In this document: one piece after another, positions 1 to 5,571 of the stretch | How positions within the stretch are numbered: the first letter of the stretch is position 1 | How the letters are laid out: every line of letters begins with the position of its first letter | Assembly (NCBI RefSeq): GCF_938045405.1 | Contig: NZ_CALIMW010000014.1 | Coordinates: 1 to 6,360, forward strand | DNA length: 6,360 nt | Source: an uncultured Campylobacter sp. | GTDB lineage: Bacteria; Campylobacterota; Campylobacteria; Campylobacterales; Campylobacteraceae | Direction: 5' to 3' | The notes under the pieces: generated by a model | What the model saw: the letters and a program-made list of their open reading frames with translations, nothing else | Databases searched by the model: none | Told to the model about the DNA's origin: nothing | Translations under genes and position numbers: made by a program

Positions 1-16
1 GCGACATAATCAAATG

Positions 17-211
17 AGTTTTAAAATTTCGATAAAATTTAAGCGGCGAAATTTTAAAATTTATTGGTTTTGCGGCGTCGGAATTTTTGAAATTTGATGG
101 GTCTATGTCGATAGAATTTTAAATTTTAGAAATTTTAAAATTTATCGGATATGAAGCGGTGGAATTTTAAAATTTTTTGATCTGCATGGCGGATTTTAAA
201 TTTTAAAATTT
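17..211. repeat. Cluster of AT-rich palindromic words
   Basis: The exact palindrome ATTTTAAAAT occurs at 51-60, 132-141, 164-173 and 200-209. Near-copies lie around 18-29, 92-104 and 115-127. Several copies follow a GC-rich lead of the form GCGGCG, GCGGTGG or GGCGG, giving a loose composite unit of GC word plus AAATTTTAAAATTT. Spacing is irregular, so this is not a tandem array. The words put stop codons in all frames and argue against coding. Function is unknown; a protein-binding or DNA-bending role is only a guess. Confidence 0.6.
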
Positions 212-648
212 GCGCGTTTTACAGCTCGCGCTTGTATCTCTGTGGCTATGGCAAGGCAGACGGTTTACATGGATGCGCGGATGTGTCAAAGTTCTTTGCG
301 GTGCGGGAGGCGTTTAAAAGTAGTGCTCGGCGGGTATAAACAGCACGTTTTGCAGCTTGCGTTTGCGACGTGCGAGTTGTCTGAATTTTATAAGGCGCAA
401 GCGGAGCTAAAAAAGCACAGGATTTAAAATTCTAAAATTTGAGCGAAAGAGCTTTGAGATTTAAATTTTAACGCTAGGCGATATTTAAATTTCATCTGCG
501 ACGCAGAATTGAGAGCTTGCTGTGCTGCCGATACGTGAGCGATAGGCGCTCTGCGGCGGATAAATTTCGTTCAAGGCGCCGCGGCAATCCGCGACGTAAA
601 TTTGAAATTTTATCCGAAACTGCTGCATACGGGGATGACAGGCGGCGC

Positions 649-704
649 AAATTTTGATTTTAAAATTTCGCCGTTTTCTTGCATTTTGAAATTTTAAAAT
701 TTGC
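649..704. repeat. Second, smaller group of the same AT palindromes
   Basis: Two more exact ATTTTAAAAT copies lie at 657-666 and 691-700, with flanking AAATTT words. The lead-in at 641-649 (GGCGGCGCA) again pairs a GC-rich word with the AT word. I found no exact 10-base copy after base 700, so the perfect form is confined to the left end of the window. Confidence 0.5.
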
Positions 705-1025
705 CGCAGCGGACCTGAATTTTAAATCGCGCCGCGCCGACATGAAATGTCTTGCGACTGCGCAAGCGGAAGAAGTTGCTGCAGACTGGCTTGCCCGCGC
801 GCGAGTATATTGGCGGAAAGATTTCATACTTTGAAGGTCGATGCGCAGAGTACTGAGGTTGTCGTTCACAGCGGCTGATTTCCAGTGCGAGTACCCGTGT
901 CACACGCCAAAAGCCGATAGATCGTGAACGGCGCGACAAAGCTGTTTGGCGCGCGGTGTTTTGTCGGGCATGTTTCGCAGTGCGGCTGCATACGGCATGT
1001 TTTGCGAGCGAGTGTTTACATGCTC

Positions 1026-1041
1026 TGCGGCGTAAAATTTT
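1026..1041 (+). repeat. 16-bp direct repeat, copy 1
   Basis: The word TGCGGCGTAAAATTTT at this place recurs exactly at 1240-1255, 214 bases downstream. It is the clearest example of the GC-word plus AT-word unit seen at the left end of the window. The flanks of the two copies differ, so the repeated unit is short. Confidence 0.5.
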
Positions 1042-1239
1042 AGAACGGAAAATTTATCGCCGTACGCATAAATTTAATAAAATTTGCGACGTAGCGGCGA
1101 ATAAATTTAAAACGAAATTTCGTACCGCCTGCGGTACAAGCGCGTTTTACGGCGAAGTCGCTTATTGTAAGATGCGGTGCGTTTTACGTTGTCCGTGCGC
1201 TGAAAATCGATCGGCATGTGAGCGCGTTTGCAATGATGT

Positions 1240-1255
1240 TGCGGCGTAAAATTTT
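1240..1255 (+). repeat. 16-bp direct repeat, copy 2
   Basis: Exact second copy of the word at 1026-1041. It would form the last codons and TAA stop of an otherwise unsupported short frame ending at 1249, which shows how these words create apparent open frames and their ends. Confidence 0.5.
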
Positions 1256-1558
1256 GCAGCTACCGCGCGCTACTCGTGTGCGATTTTGCATGGTCGCAGT
1301 TTGCGACCTTGTTATCGCGTGCCGAAAGTCGCCGCGATATGCCTGCCAGAGTAGAATGCACCCGTCTGTGTATTAAAAAATAGTGCGAGGTCCCGCTCTA
1401 CGGTGCTGCAGCTCGTGTCAAAAGGCTGTGTGATACGCGAGAGTAAAATGCACGCTTAAAAAGCGGCGTGGATTGCGCTTCGCGGCGCTCTATCCGCAGC
1501 GTGCGTCGAAAGTCGTCGCGGCGCGCTAGAACAAATAGAATGTGTGCAATGCACGTTT

Positions 1559-1602
1559 GCGGGATAACGCAAGATTATACTTGTTGTGGCGTGCTATCCC
1601 GC
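1559..1602. repeat. Imperfect stem-loop in the ftsW upstream region
   Basis: The outer arms GCGGGATA (1559-1566) and TATCCCGC (1595-1602) pair perfectly over 8 bp. The stem continues with ACGC (1567-1570) against GCGT (1589-1592) after a 2-base bulge. Three more pairs are possible between AAG (1571-1573) and CTT (1580-1582) around a small loop. This is the strongest local fold I found in the left 1.8 kb. No T-run follows on either strand, so it does not look like an intrinsic terminator. It may be part of a structured RNA or a DNA-binding dyad. Confidence 0.35.
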
Positions 1603-1825
1603 ACCGCATGCCGCAAAGCCGCCTATGTGCGAGATAAATTCGCGCCGCGCGTCAAAGACGCACGATCGTGCTGCGTGCCAAAAGACAATACGTGGTCGTG
1701 CCGTACGCTTTTTAAAAGGCGGTGCCACGATCGGCGCCGTGCAGCACGGGCGTGATTCAAGATTTGAGCCTCGCGCGGCAAACGAAGCGTGCTCGGCGCA
1801 CGTAAATGCGAATAAATTTTAAAAC

Positions 1826-1829
1826 GGAG
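1826..1829 (+). promoter_or_regulatory. Ribosome binding site fixing the TTG start of ftsW
   Basis: GGAG lies 6 bases before the TTG at 1836, a normal spacing. The only nearby ATG (1832) is out of frame, just 2 bases from the site, and opens a frame of five codons ending in TAA at 1847-1849. The TTG is therefore the better start, and the protein then begins MRTDKW. Confidence 0.7.
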
Positions 1830-1835
1830 AGATGA

Positions 1836-2996
1836 TTGAGAACCGATAAATGGCTATATTACTTCACCTGCGCGCTCATTACGATCGGCATGATATTTTC
1901 GCTGTCGCTGAGCTCCTATACGGTGCTTCTGCTGGGTGCTACGCCACTGCATTTTTTTTATCGTCAGTGCGCGGTGGGGATCGCCTGCATCGCGGTGATG
2001 TGGATCGTCTCGCGCGCCGATCCCGATAAATGCCTAACGCCGGTGTGCATGTCGCTTTTTGCGATAATGGGGATTTTGATGCTCGCGATGGGCTTTTTAC
2101 CCAAATCCTTGGTCGCCGACGTAAACGGCGCGGCGCGCTGGATCAGGCTGCCGTTTTTTAACCTCGCGCCGGTGGAATTTTTCAAGGTGGGCTTCATCTA
2201 CTTTTTGGCGTGGAGCTTCTCGCGCAAGCTCGATCACTCCAAAAAAAGCATCGGGCGCGAGATCGCGACGCTGCTTCCATACGTAGCGCTTTTCGGCTTC
2301 GTGGTGATCCTAGTCGCCATCGTGCAAAACGATCTGGGGCAGGTCGCGGTGCTGGGGCTTACGATGATTTTTATGTCGCTTTTTGCGGGCACGAGCTTCA
2401 AGCTCATCGGCTTTAGCTTTATGGGGATTTTGGGGCTTGCTTACGTTTTTATCGTCACGAGCGCGCACAGGGTCGATCGCGTGCGCTCGTGGTGGGGCGG
2501 CGTGCAGGATTTCGTGCTGTCGTTTATGTCGCCCGAAACTGCTGCCGGGCTGCGTATAGAGGACGCTAGCGCGCCGTATCAGGTCGGACACTCGCTAAAT
2601 GCGATAAACAACGGCGAGTTTTTCGGGCAGGGACTTGGGCTTGGAAGCTTTAAACTGGGCTATCTGAGCGAGGTGCATACCGACTTCGTGCTTGCAGGTA
2701 TTGCCGAGGAGTGGGGGTTTGTCGGGATTTTGCTCATCGTGGCGCTATTTTATGCGATGCTATTTCGCATCTTTCAGACCGCGAGCAAGTCGCCGAGTAA
2801 CGTAAATTTCCTCTTTTGCCTGGGTATCGGCTTTATGTTTTTCTTTTCGTTCATCATCAACTCCTACGGCATTACGTCGATCTCGCCGGTTAAGGGTATC
2901 GCCGTGCCGTTTCTGAGCTACGGCGGCAGTCACCTGCTCGCGGCGTCGTTTGCGGTGGGGCTTGTTTTGATGGCGTCGAAAAGGGCGAAATTTTAA
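1836..2996 (+). CDS. ftsW: FtsW, septal peptidoglycan polymerase (SEDS family)
   Basis: FtsW is an inner-membrane glycosyltransferase that polymerises lipid II at the division septum, working with a class B penicillin-binding protein. The 386-residue protein has about ten hydrophobic segments and SEDS motifs in order. NGAARWI (97-103) and the PVEFFK stretch (112-117) correspond to the usual NGARRWI and QPSE-K block. QNDLGQ is at 164-169 and YQVGHSLNAI at 248-257. HTDF (281-284) contains the likely catalytic Asp283, followed by EE (291-292). PVKGIAVPFLSYGGS is at 351-365. Length is normal for FtsW, though the loop before YQ is roughly 15-18 residues longer than in E. coli as I recall it. The murG neighbour favours FtsW over RodA. 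The start is TTG, backed by GGAG six bases upstream. The gene ends in AAATTTTAA. Confidence 0.93.
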   Translation: MRTDKWLYYFTCALITIGMIFSLSLSSYTVLLLGATPLHFFYRQCAVGIACIAVMWIVSRADPDKCLTPVCMSLFAIMGILMLAMGFLPKSLVADVNGAARWIRLPFFNLAPVEFFKVGFIYFLAWSFSRKLDHSKKSIGREIATLLPYVALFGFVVILVAIVQNDLGQVAVLGLTMIFMSLFAGTSFKLIGFSFMGILGLAYVFIVTSAHRVDRVRSWWGGVQDFVLSFMSPETAAGLRIEDASAPYQVGHSLNAINNGEFFGQGLGLGSFKLGYLSEVHTDFVLAGIAEEWGFVGILLIVALFYAMLFRIFQTASKSPSNVNFLFCLGIGFMFFFSFIINSYGITSISPVKGIAVPFLSYGGSHLLAASFAVGLVLMASKRAKF

Positions 2997-3130
2997 GGCT
3001 TTGCGGGCTTTGGGCGAGCGTGATTTAAATTTAGGCGTAAATTTAGAGCCGAATTGCGCTTAAAATTCTACGCCGAAGTGCGCCGAGGCTTAAATTTAAG
3101 TGCGAAATTTTATAAATTTAAAGGAAAAGT
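2997..3130. other. ftsW-murG gap with AT words and a possible long-loop stem
   Basis: The 134-base gap has several TAAATTTA words and a perfect 12-base palindrome, CTTAAATTTAAG (3089-3100). GGCGTA (3034-3039) can pair with TACGCC (3069-3074), extended by AATTT against AAATT, around a long loop. No intrinsic terminator with a T-run is evident, so read-through from ftsW into murG is plausible. A TATAAA at 3111-3116 lies too close to the start codon to be a convincing -10. Confidence 0.4.
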
Positions 3131-4144
3131 ATGGTCGTAGCAATCAGCGGCGGCGGCACCGGCGGACATCTGATAATCGCTAAAAATTTAGCCGCCCGCC
3201 TTGCGAAGCAGGGCACCAAGGCAATCTTCATCGGCTCAAATCGCGGGCAGGATCGCGCATGGTTTGAGGGTAGCGAGCTTTTTGCGCGCACCTATTTTCT
3301 GCAAAGCTCGGGCGTCGTCGATAAAAAGGGCTTTGCTAAGCTGGCCTCGCTGCTAAATATCCTGCGCCTCTCGCTTACGGCGCGTAAAATTTTAAAGCAA
3401 AACGGCGTCCGCGCGCTCATCAGCGTGGGCGGATACAGCTCGGCGCCCGCATCCATCGCGGCGATCCTTTCTCGCGTGCCGTTTTTTATCCACGAGCAAA
3501 ACGCCGTTTGCGGGCGGCTCAACCGCCTGCTGAGGCCCTTTGCGCGCGCGTTTTACAGCTCCTATGAAAAGCCCGCGTTTGCTTATCCGATCGCGGATAT
3601 TTTTTTCGAGACGGCGCGGCCGCGCACGGCGCTTAAGAGGGTCATCTTTTTGGGCGGCTCGCAGGGGGCGAGCTTTATCAACTCGCTTGCCGTGGAGCTT
3701 GCGCCTAAGCTTTTGGGTCTCGGCTACGGCGTGATCCATCAGTGCGGCGAGCGCGAGTTTGAGCGCATCTCGCAGATCTACGCGCAGCAGGGGCTGGATG
3801 TACAGCTCGTGGGTTTTTGCAAAAACATGCACGAGCTCATCGCAAGCGCCGATCTTTGCGTCGGGCGCAGCGGCGCTAGTACGCTGTGGGAGCTCTGCGC
3901 AAATGGCCTGCCGGCGATATTCGTGCCGTTTCCATTCGCGGCGGCGGATCATCAGTTTTATAACGCGAAATTTCTTAAAGAGCGCGGACTTTGCGAAATT
4001 TTACGCCAGGAGGACGCGAGCGGCGAGCGGATCTTGGGCTTGATTGAGAGCTTCGACGTGGCGCGCGCGAGCAAAGGACTGCTTGAGTTAGCGGATCGAA
4101 ACGGCGCGCAAGCGATAATCGACGATGTGATGAGTAAAATTTAA
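3131..4144 (+). CDS. murG: MurG, lipid II-forming GlcNAc transferase
   Basis: MurG moves GlcNAc from UDP-GlcNAc onto undecaprenyl-diphosphate-MurNAc-pentapeptide (lipid I), making lipid II on the cytoplasmic face of the inner membrane. The 337-residue protein is slightly shorter than E. coli MurG. The N-terminal acceptor domain starts with the GGGTGGH loop (7-13), then GGYSSAP (100-106) and HEQNAVCGRLNR (121-132). The C-terminal nucleotide-sugar domain has GGSQGA (175-180) with Asn184, RSGASTLWE (246-254), and DHQFYNA (273-279) with Gln275 and Asn278. These cover the conserved residues of the family I can recall. The inter-domain GNPVR motif is replaced by a divergent YPIADIFFETARPR segment (152-165). 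The ATG start has AAGGA about five bases upstream. MurG supplies the substrate of the upstream gene product FtsW. Confidence 0.95.
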   Translation: MVVAISGGGTGGHLIIAKNLAARLAKQGTKAIFIGSNRGQDRAWFEGSELFARTYFLQSSGVVDKKGFAKLASLLNILRLSLTARKILKQNGVRALISVGGYSSAPASIAAILSRVPFFIHEQNAVCGRLNRLLRPFARAFYSSYEKPAFAYPIADIFFETARPRTALKRVIFLGGSQGASFINSLAVELAPKLLGLGYGVIHQCGEREFERISQIYAQQGLDVQLVGFCKNMHELIASADLCVGRSGASTLWELCANGLPAIFVPFPFAAADHQFYNAKFLKERGLCEILRQEDASGERILGLIESFDVARASKGLLELADRNGAQAIIDDVMSKI

Positions 4145-4367
4145 AAGGGCGCAGGCGCGCTTGCGTAAATTTGAGACGACCTCTGCACGAGGCTTTAAAT
4201 TTATAAACCGATTAAATTTAACTTTTTGCGTTTGTGTAAATTTTACGCGGCGCTTCGGTTTGAGTAAAAATTTTAAATTTGTATGCTTGCCGAGCAAAGG
4301 ACATCTTTTGATTTGCGCAAATTTAAGCTCGCAAACGCAATGCGTAAAAGTGCATTGAGCCGTAAAA
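4145..4367. other. Convergent gap between murG and the Hcp-like gene
   Basis: The 223 bases are rich in AAATTT words, for example around 4195-4202 and 4266-4280. One inverted repeat, CAATGC (4338-4343) against GCATTG (4352-4357) with an 8-base loop, lies 11 bases beyond the stop of the minus-strand gene. CCTC/GAGG (4180-4192) is a weak hairpin after murG. Neither is followed by a clear T-run, so I do not call a terminator. No gene or promoter was seen. Confidence 0.4.
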
Positions 4368-5279
4368 TTATCTGCGCCTAAAGCTGATTATCGCATCGTC
4401 GTTTTCTTGTTGATATTTTTCAAATAGAGCCTGATATCTTTGCGATTTTGCCGGATCATTTGAATAAATTCCGACTAGAAAATAGCACGCCTCCGCAAAT
4501 CGCAACTCGCACGATTGCTCAAAGTATTGCGTACCCGCTTCTTTGTCATCGTCGTCAAAATACGCGACGTAGCCGAACATAAAGCAGCCTTCGCCGTTAC
4601 CGAGCTTACATGCTTTTTTATACAGTTTTCTGCCCTCTTGCGAATCTCTATCCTCGTAGCCTGCGAGTCTCGTGCAGCTTTCGCCGCCGTTAAGCTCGTA
4701 GCAGCCTTTTTTAAGCAACTCTTTGGCGCCCTCTTGCGAAATTTCGCCATTTAACAGCAGCAGGCTCGAAAGTACGGCGCAGGCATCGCCGTCTCCGCCG
4801 TCGCAATCTTCGCGAAATCTTACGGGATTTTTCATTTTTAAAGTGCCGTCTTTGGTGCGAATAGAAATTTCTTTAGGATTTTTATTCGCGTCTTCATTTG
4901 CTTGATTGATCGGAATTTGGGTTTCATTCAAAGCCTCCGTGCGAAAAGGTGCCTTTATCGCTATAAAAACCGCGACTATACATACGACGACGAGAAGGAG
5001 TATTTTCGGCATAGAGCGATTATTGCGTGGAGTGCGGAGATCTGCGTCTTTGATCGATTGTTTATCTCTTGCGGTAGCGACGGAGGGCTTAGGGCTCGGT
5101 TTTTTGCTTAAATTTGCGGCCGAACCTGCGCCTGATTTTTCGGCCAAATTTGCGGCAGCATCCGTATCCATATCTGCATTAGAACTTGTCTCGCAGACAT
5201 TTTCACTTGAGCTTTTTAAATTTTTGCTCCGCTTTTCTCTCAGCTCATTTATGCGTTGTATGATTTCTTCGTTATTCAA
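4368..5279 (-). CDS. Membrane-anchored Hcp/Sel1-like cysteine-repeat protein
   Basis: The 303-residue product has three parts. Residues 1-90 are charged and low in complexity, with a 12-residue near-repeat built on AANL (42-45 and 54-57). A single hydrophobic segment runs from about 93 to 109. With Arg and Lys on its N-terminal side it should place the rest outside the cytoplasm. Residues 157-290 form alpha-helical repeats with cysteine pairs at 159/167, 193/202, 224/232 and 257/265. That C-x7-C (once C-x8-C) spacing, at 31-34 residue intervals, is the disulfide signature of the Helicobacter cysteine-rich (Hcp) branch of Sel1-like repeats. Such proteins are scaffolds or secreted factors; no enzyme function can be assigned here. 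The TTG start has AAGGA six bases upstream and a strong promoter farther up. It is divergent from htpG and convergent with murG. Confidence 0.85.
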   Translation of the reverse strand: MNNEEIIQRINELREKRSKNLKSSSENVCETSSNADMDTDAAANLAEKSGAGSAANLSKKPSPKPSVATARDKQSIKDADLRTPRNNRSMPKILLLVVVCIVAVFIAIKAPFRTEALNETQIPINQANEDANKNPKEISIRTKDGTLKMKNPVRFREDCDGGDGDACAVLSSLLLLNGEISQEGAKELLKKGCYELNGGESCTRLAGYEDRDSQEGRKLYKKACKLGNGEGCFMFGYVAYFDDDDKEAGTQYFEQSCELRFAEACYFLVGIYSNDPAKSQRYQALFEKYQQENDDAIISFRRR

Positions 5280-5285
5280 ATGAAA

Positions 5286-5290
5286 TCCTT
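5286..5290 (-). promoter_or_regulatory. Ribosome binding site fixing the TTG start of the Hcp-like gene
   Basis: On the minus strand AAGGA sits 6 bases before the TTG at 5279-5277. No ATG lies between them, and the next in-frame Met is residue 37 with no comparable site. The TTG start is therefore preferred. Confidence 0.65.
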
Positions 5291-5348
5291 TTTGTTAGTC
5301 GGTTAATCCATGAGTTTTATCATCAAAATCGCATCAGCATCAAGAGGA

Positions 5349-5377
5349 ATTATATCATCTTGTTTTGAATTTTTCAA
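5349..5377 (-). promoter_or_regulatory. Sigma-70 promoter for the Hcp-like gene
   Basis: On the minus strand TTGAAA (5377-5372) is followed by a 17-base spacer and TATAAT (5354-5349). The bases TGA directly before TATAAT make an extended -10. Transcription would start near 5342, giving a leader of about 60 bases before the TTG codon. The fit to consensus is 11 of 12 bases. Confidence 0.65.
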
Positions 5378-5425
5378 AAAACGACGGCTAAGAAAAATCT
5401 GCAAATTTAGTGCAGACGCGCCGTC
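5376..5425 (-). terminator. Candidate minus-strand hairpin plus T-run
   Basis: Read on the minus strand, GACGGC (5425-5420) pairs with GCCGTC (5388-5383). Nested inside, TCTGCA (5416-5411) pairs with TGCAGA (5403-5398) around a 7-base loop. One base later come six T residues (5381-5376). The shape resembles an intrinsic terminator, but the internal loop (3 against 9 bases) weakens it. It ends just at the -35 of the Hcp-like gene and would stop antisense transcripts coming from the htpG side or end a small RNA. No upstream gene on this strand explains it. Confidence 0.3.
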
Positions 5426-5502
5426 AAATTCGGATCGGTTTTTGCTGTATAATCCACAGCCGGGTTTAAATTTCATATACTTCGAGCGCGCGTAAATTTA
5501 CA

Positions 5503-5529
5503 AAACTTGATAGGATTCATATCAAGTTT
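5503..5529. promoter_or_regulatory. HAIR-like inverted repeat, putative HspR operator
   Basis: AAACTTGATA (5503-5512) and TATCAAGTTT (5520-5529) are perfect 10-bp arms with a 7-base spacer. The HspR operator HAIR is CTTGAGT-N7-ACTCAAG. Here the outer CTTGA and TCAAG are exact and in the exact spacing (11 bases between them), while the inner two bases of each arm are TA instead of GT/AC. The site ends 13 bases upstream of the htpG -35. A 10-bp perfect dyad at this spacing is unlikely by chance. HspR is the MerR-type heat-shock repressor found in Campylobacter and Helicobacter. Confidence 0.6.
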
Positions 5530-5542
5530 ATTTATTCTACTC

Positions 5543-5571
5543 TTGACAAGATTAGCACTCCATGATATAAT
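5543..5571 (+). promoter_or_regulatory. Consensus sigma-70 promoter of htpG
   Basis: TTGACA (5543-5548), a spacer of exactly 17 bases and TATAAT (5566-5571) match the consensus at all 12 positions. Transcription should start near 5578, leaving a leader of about 22 bases that includes AAGGA. Campylobacter housekeeping promoters usually lack a conserved -35, so this is an unusually strong promoter, as expected for a gene held down by repressors and released on heat shock. Confidence 0.85.

Larger units (their letters stand above)
1..1835. other. 1.8-kb stretch without a defensible protein gene
   Basis: No reading frame here has a good ribosome site, a recognisable domain and a credible composition. 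The open frames are short (under 100 codons), overlap each other on both strands and are rich in Cys, Arg and His because the DNA is rich in TGCG and CGCA words. What can be seen is structural. AT-rich palindromic words lie at 17-211 and 649-704. A 16-bp direct repeat lies at 1026-1041 and 1240-1255. Short perfect inverted repeats lie at 1122-1137 (7-bp arms, 2-base centre), 1292-1308 (7-bp arms, 3-base loop) and 1660-1671, though arms of this size are expected a few times by chance. A larger stem-loop lies at 1559-1602. The stretch may be decayed coding DNA, a repeat-rich spacer or a host for non-coding RNA; the sequence alone does not decide. No convincing promoter for ftsW was seen at its right end. 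Confidence 0.6.

Noticed and set aside
242..427. 61-codon plus-strand frame with a GTG start, whose C-terminal half has a fairly protein-like composition
   Set aside because: No ribosome site before the GTG or the ATG at 248, no recognised domain, and it lies between blocks of AT repeat words. It could be a gene remnant, but nothing in the sequence supports a call.
747..878. 43-codon plus-strand frame with a protein-like C-terminal half (AERFHTLKVDAQSTEVVV)
   Set aside because: Too short, no ribosome site and a Cys-rich N terminus; not distinguishable from chance.
660..939. Two overlapping minus-strand frames
   Set aside because: Both run through AT palindromes, overlap each other in different frames and show no motif or start signal.
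956..1249. 97-codon Cys/Arg-rich plus-strand frame
   Set aside because: The composition follows TGCG/CGCA word bias, the frame runs through AT repeat words and ends in the 16-bp repeat, and no start signal is seen.
1317..1545. Possible diverged duplication: CGAAAGTCG(C/T)CGCG near 1323 and 1506, each followed by an (A)TAGAATG-like word
   Set aside because: The shared blocks are short and poorly aligned between; this level of similarity is plausible from local word bias.
1468..1822. Two overlapping plus-strand frames of 95 and 78 codons, the second ending just before the ftsW ribosome site
   Set aside because: They overlap in different frames, lack ribosome sites and recognisable domains, and the second (GTG start at 1586) starts inside a stem-loop. 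Coupling to ftsW was considered but has no support.
3392..3952. 186-codon minus-strand frame
   Set aside because: It lies wholly antisense to murG, whose motifs are intact; the Arg-rich composition is that of a shadow frame.
5310..5495. 61-codon plus-strand frame between the divergent genes
   Set aside because: No ribosome site, and it covers the minus-strand promoter and the hairpin; the htpG regulatory elements follow directly.
5541..5567. A second HAIR-like match starting at CTTGACA in the -35
   Set aside because: The right half fits only with a spacer of 8 instead of 7 and two mismatches; the sequence is better explained as the consensus -35 plus the CIRCE half-site.
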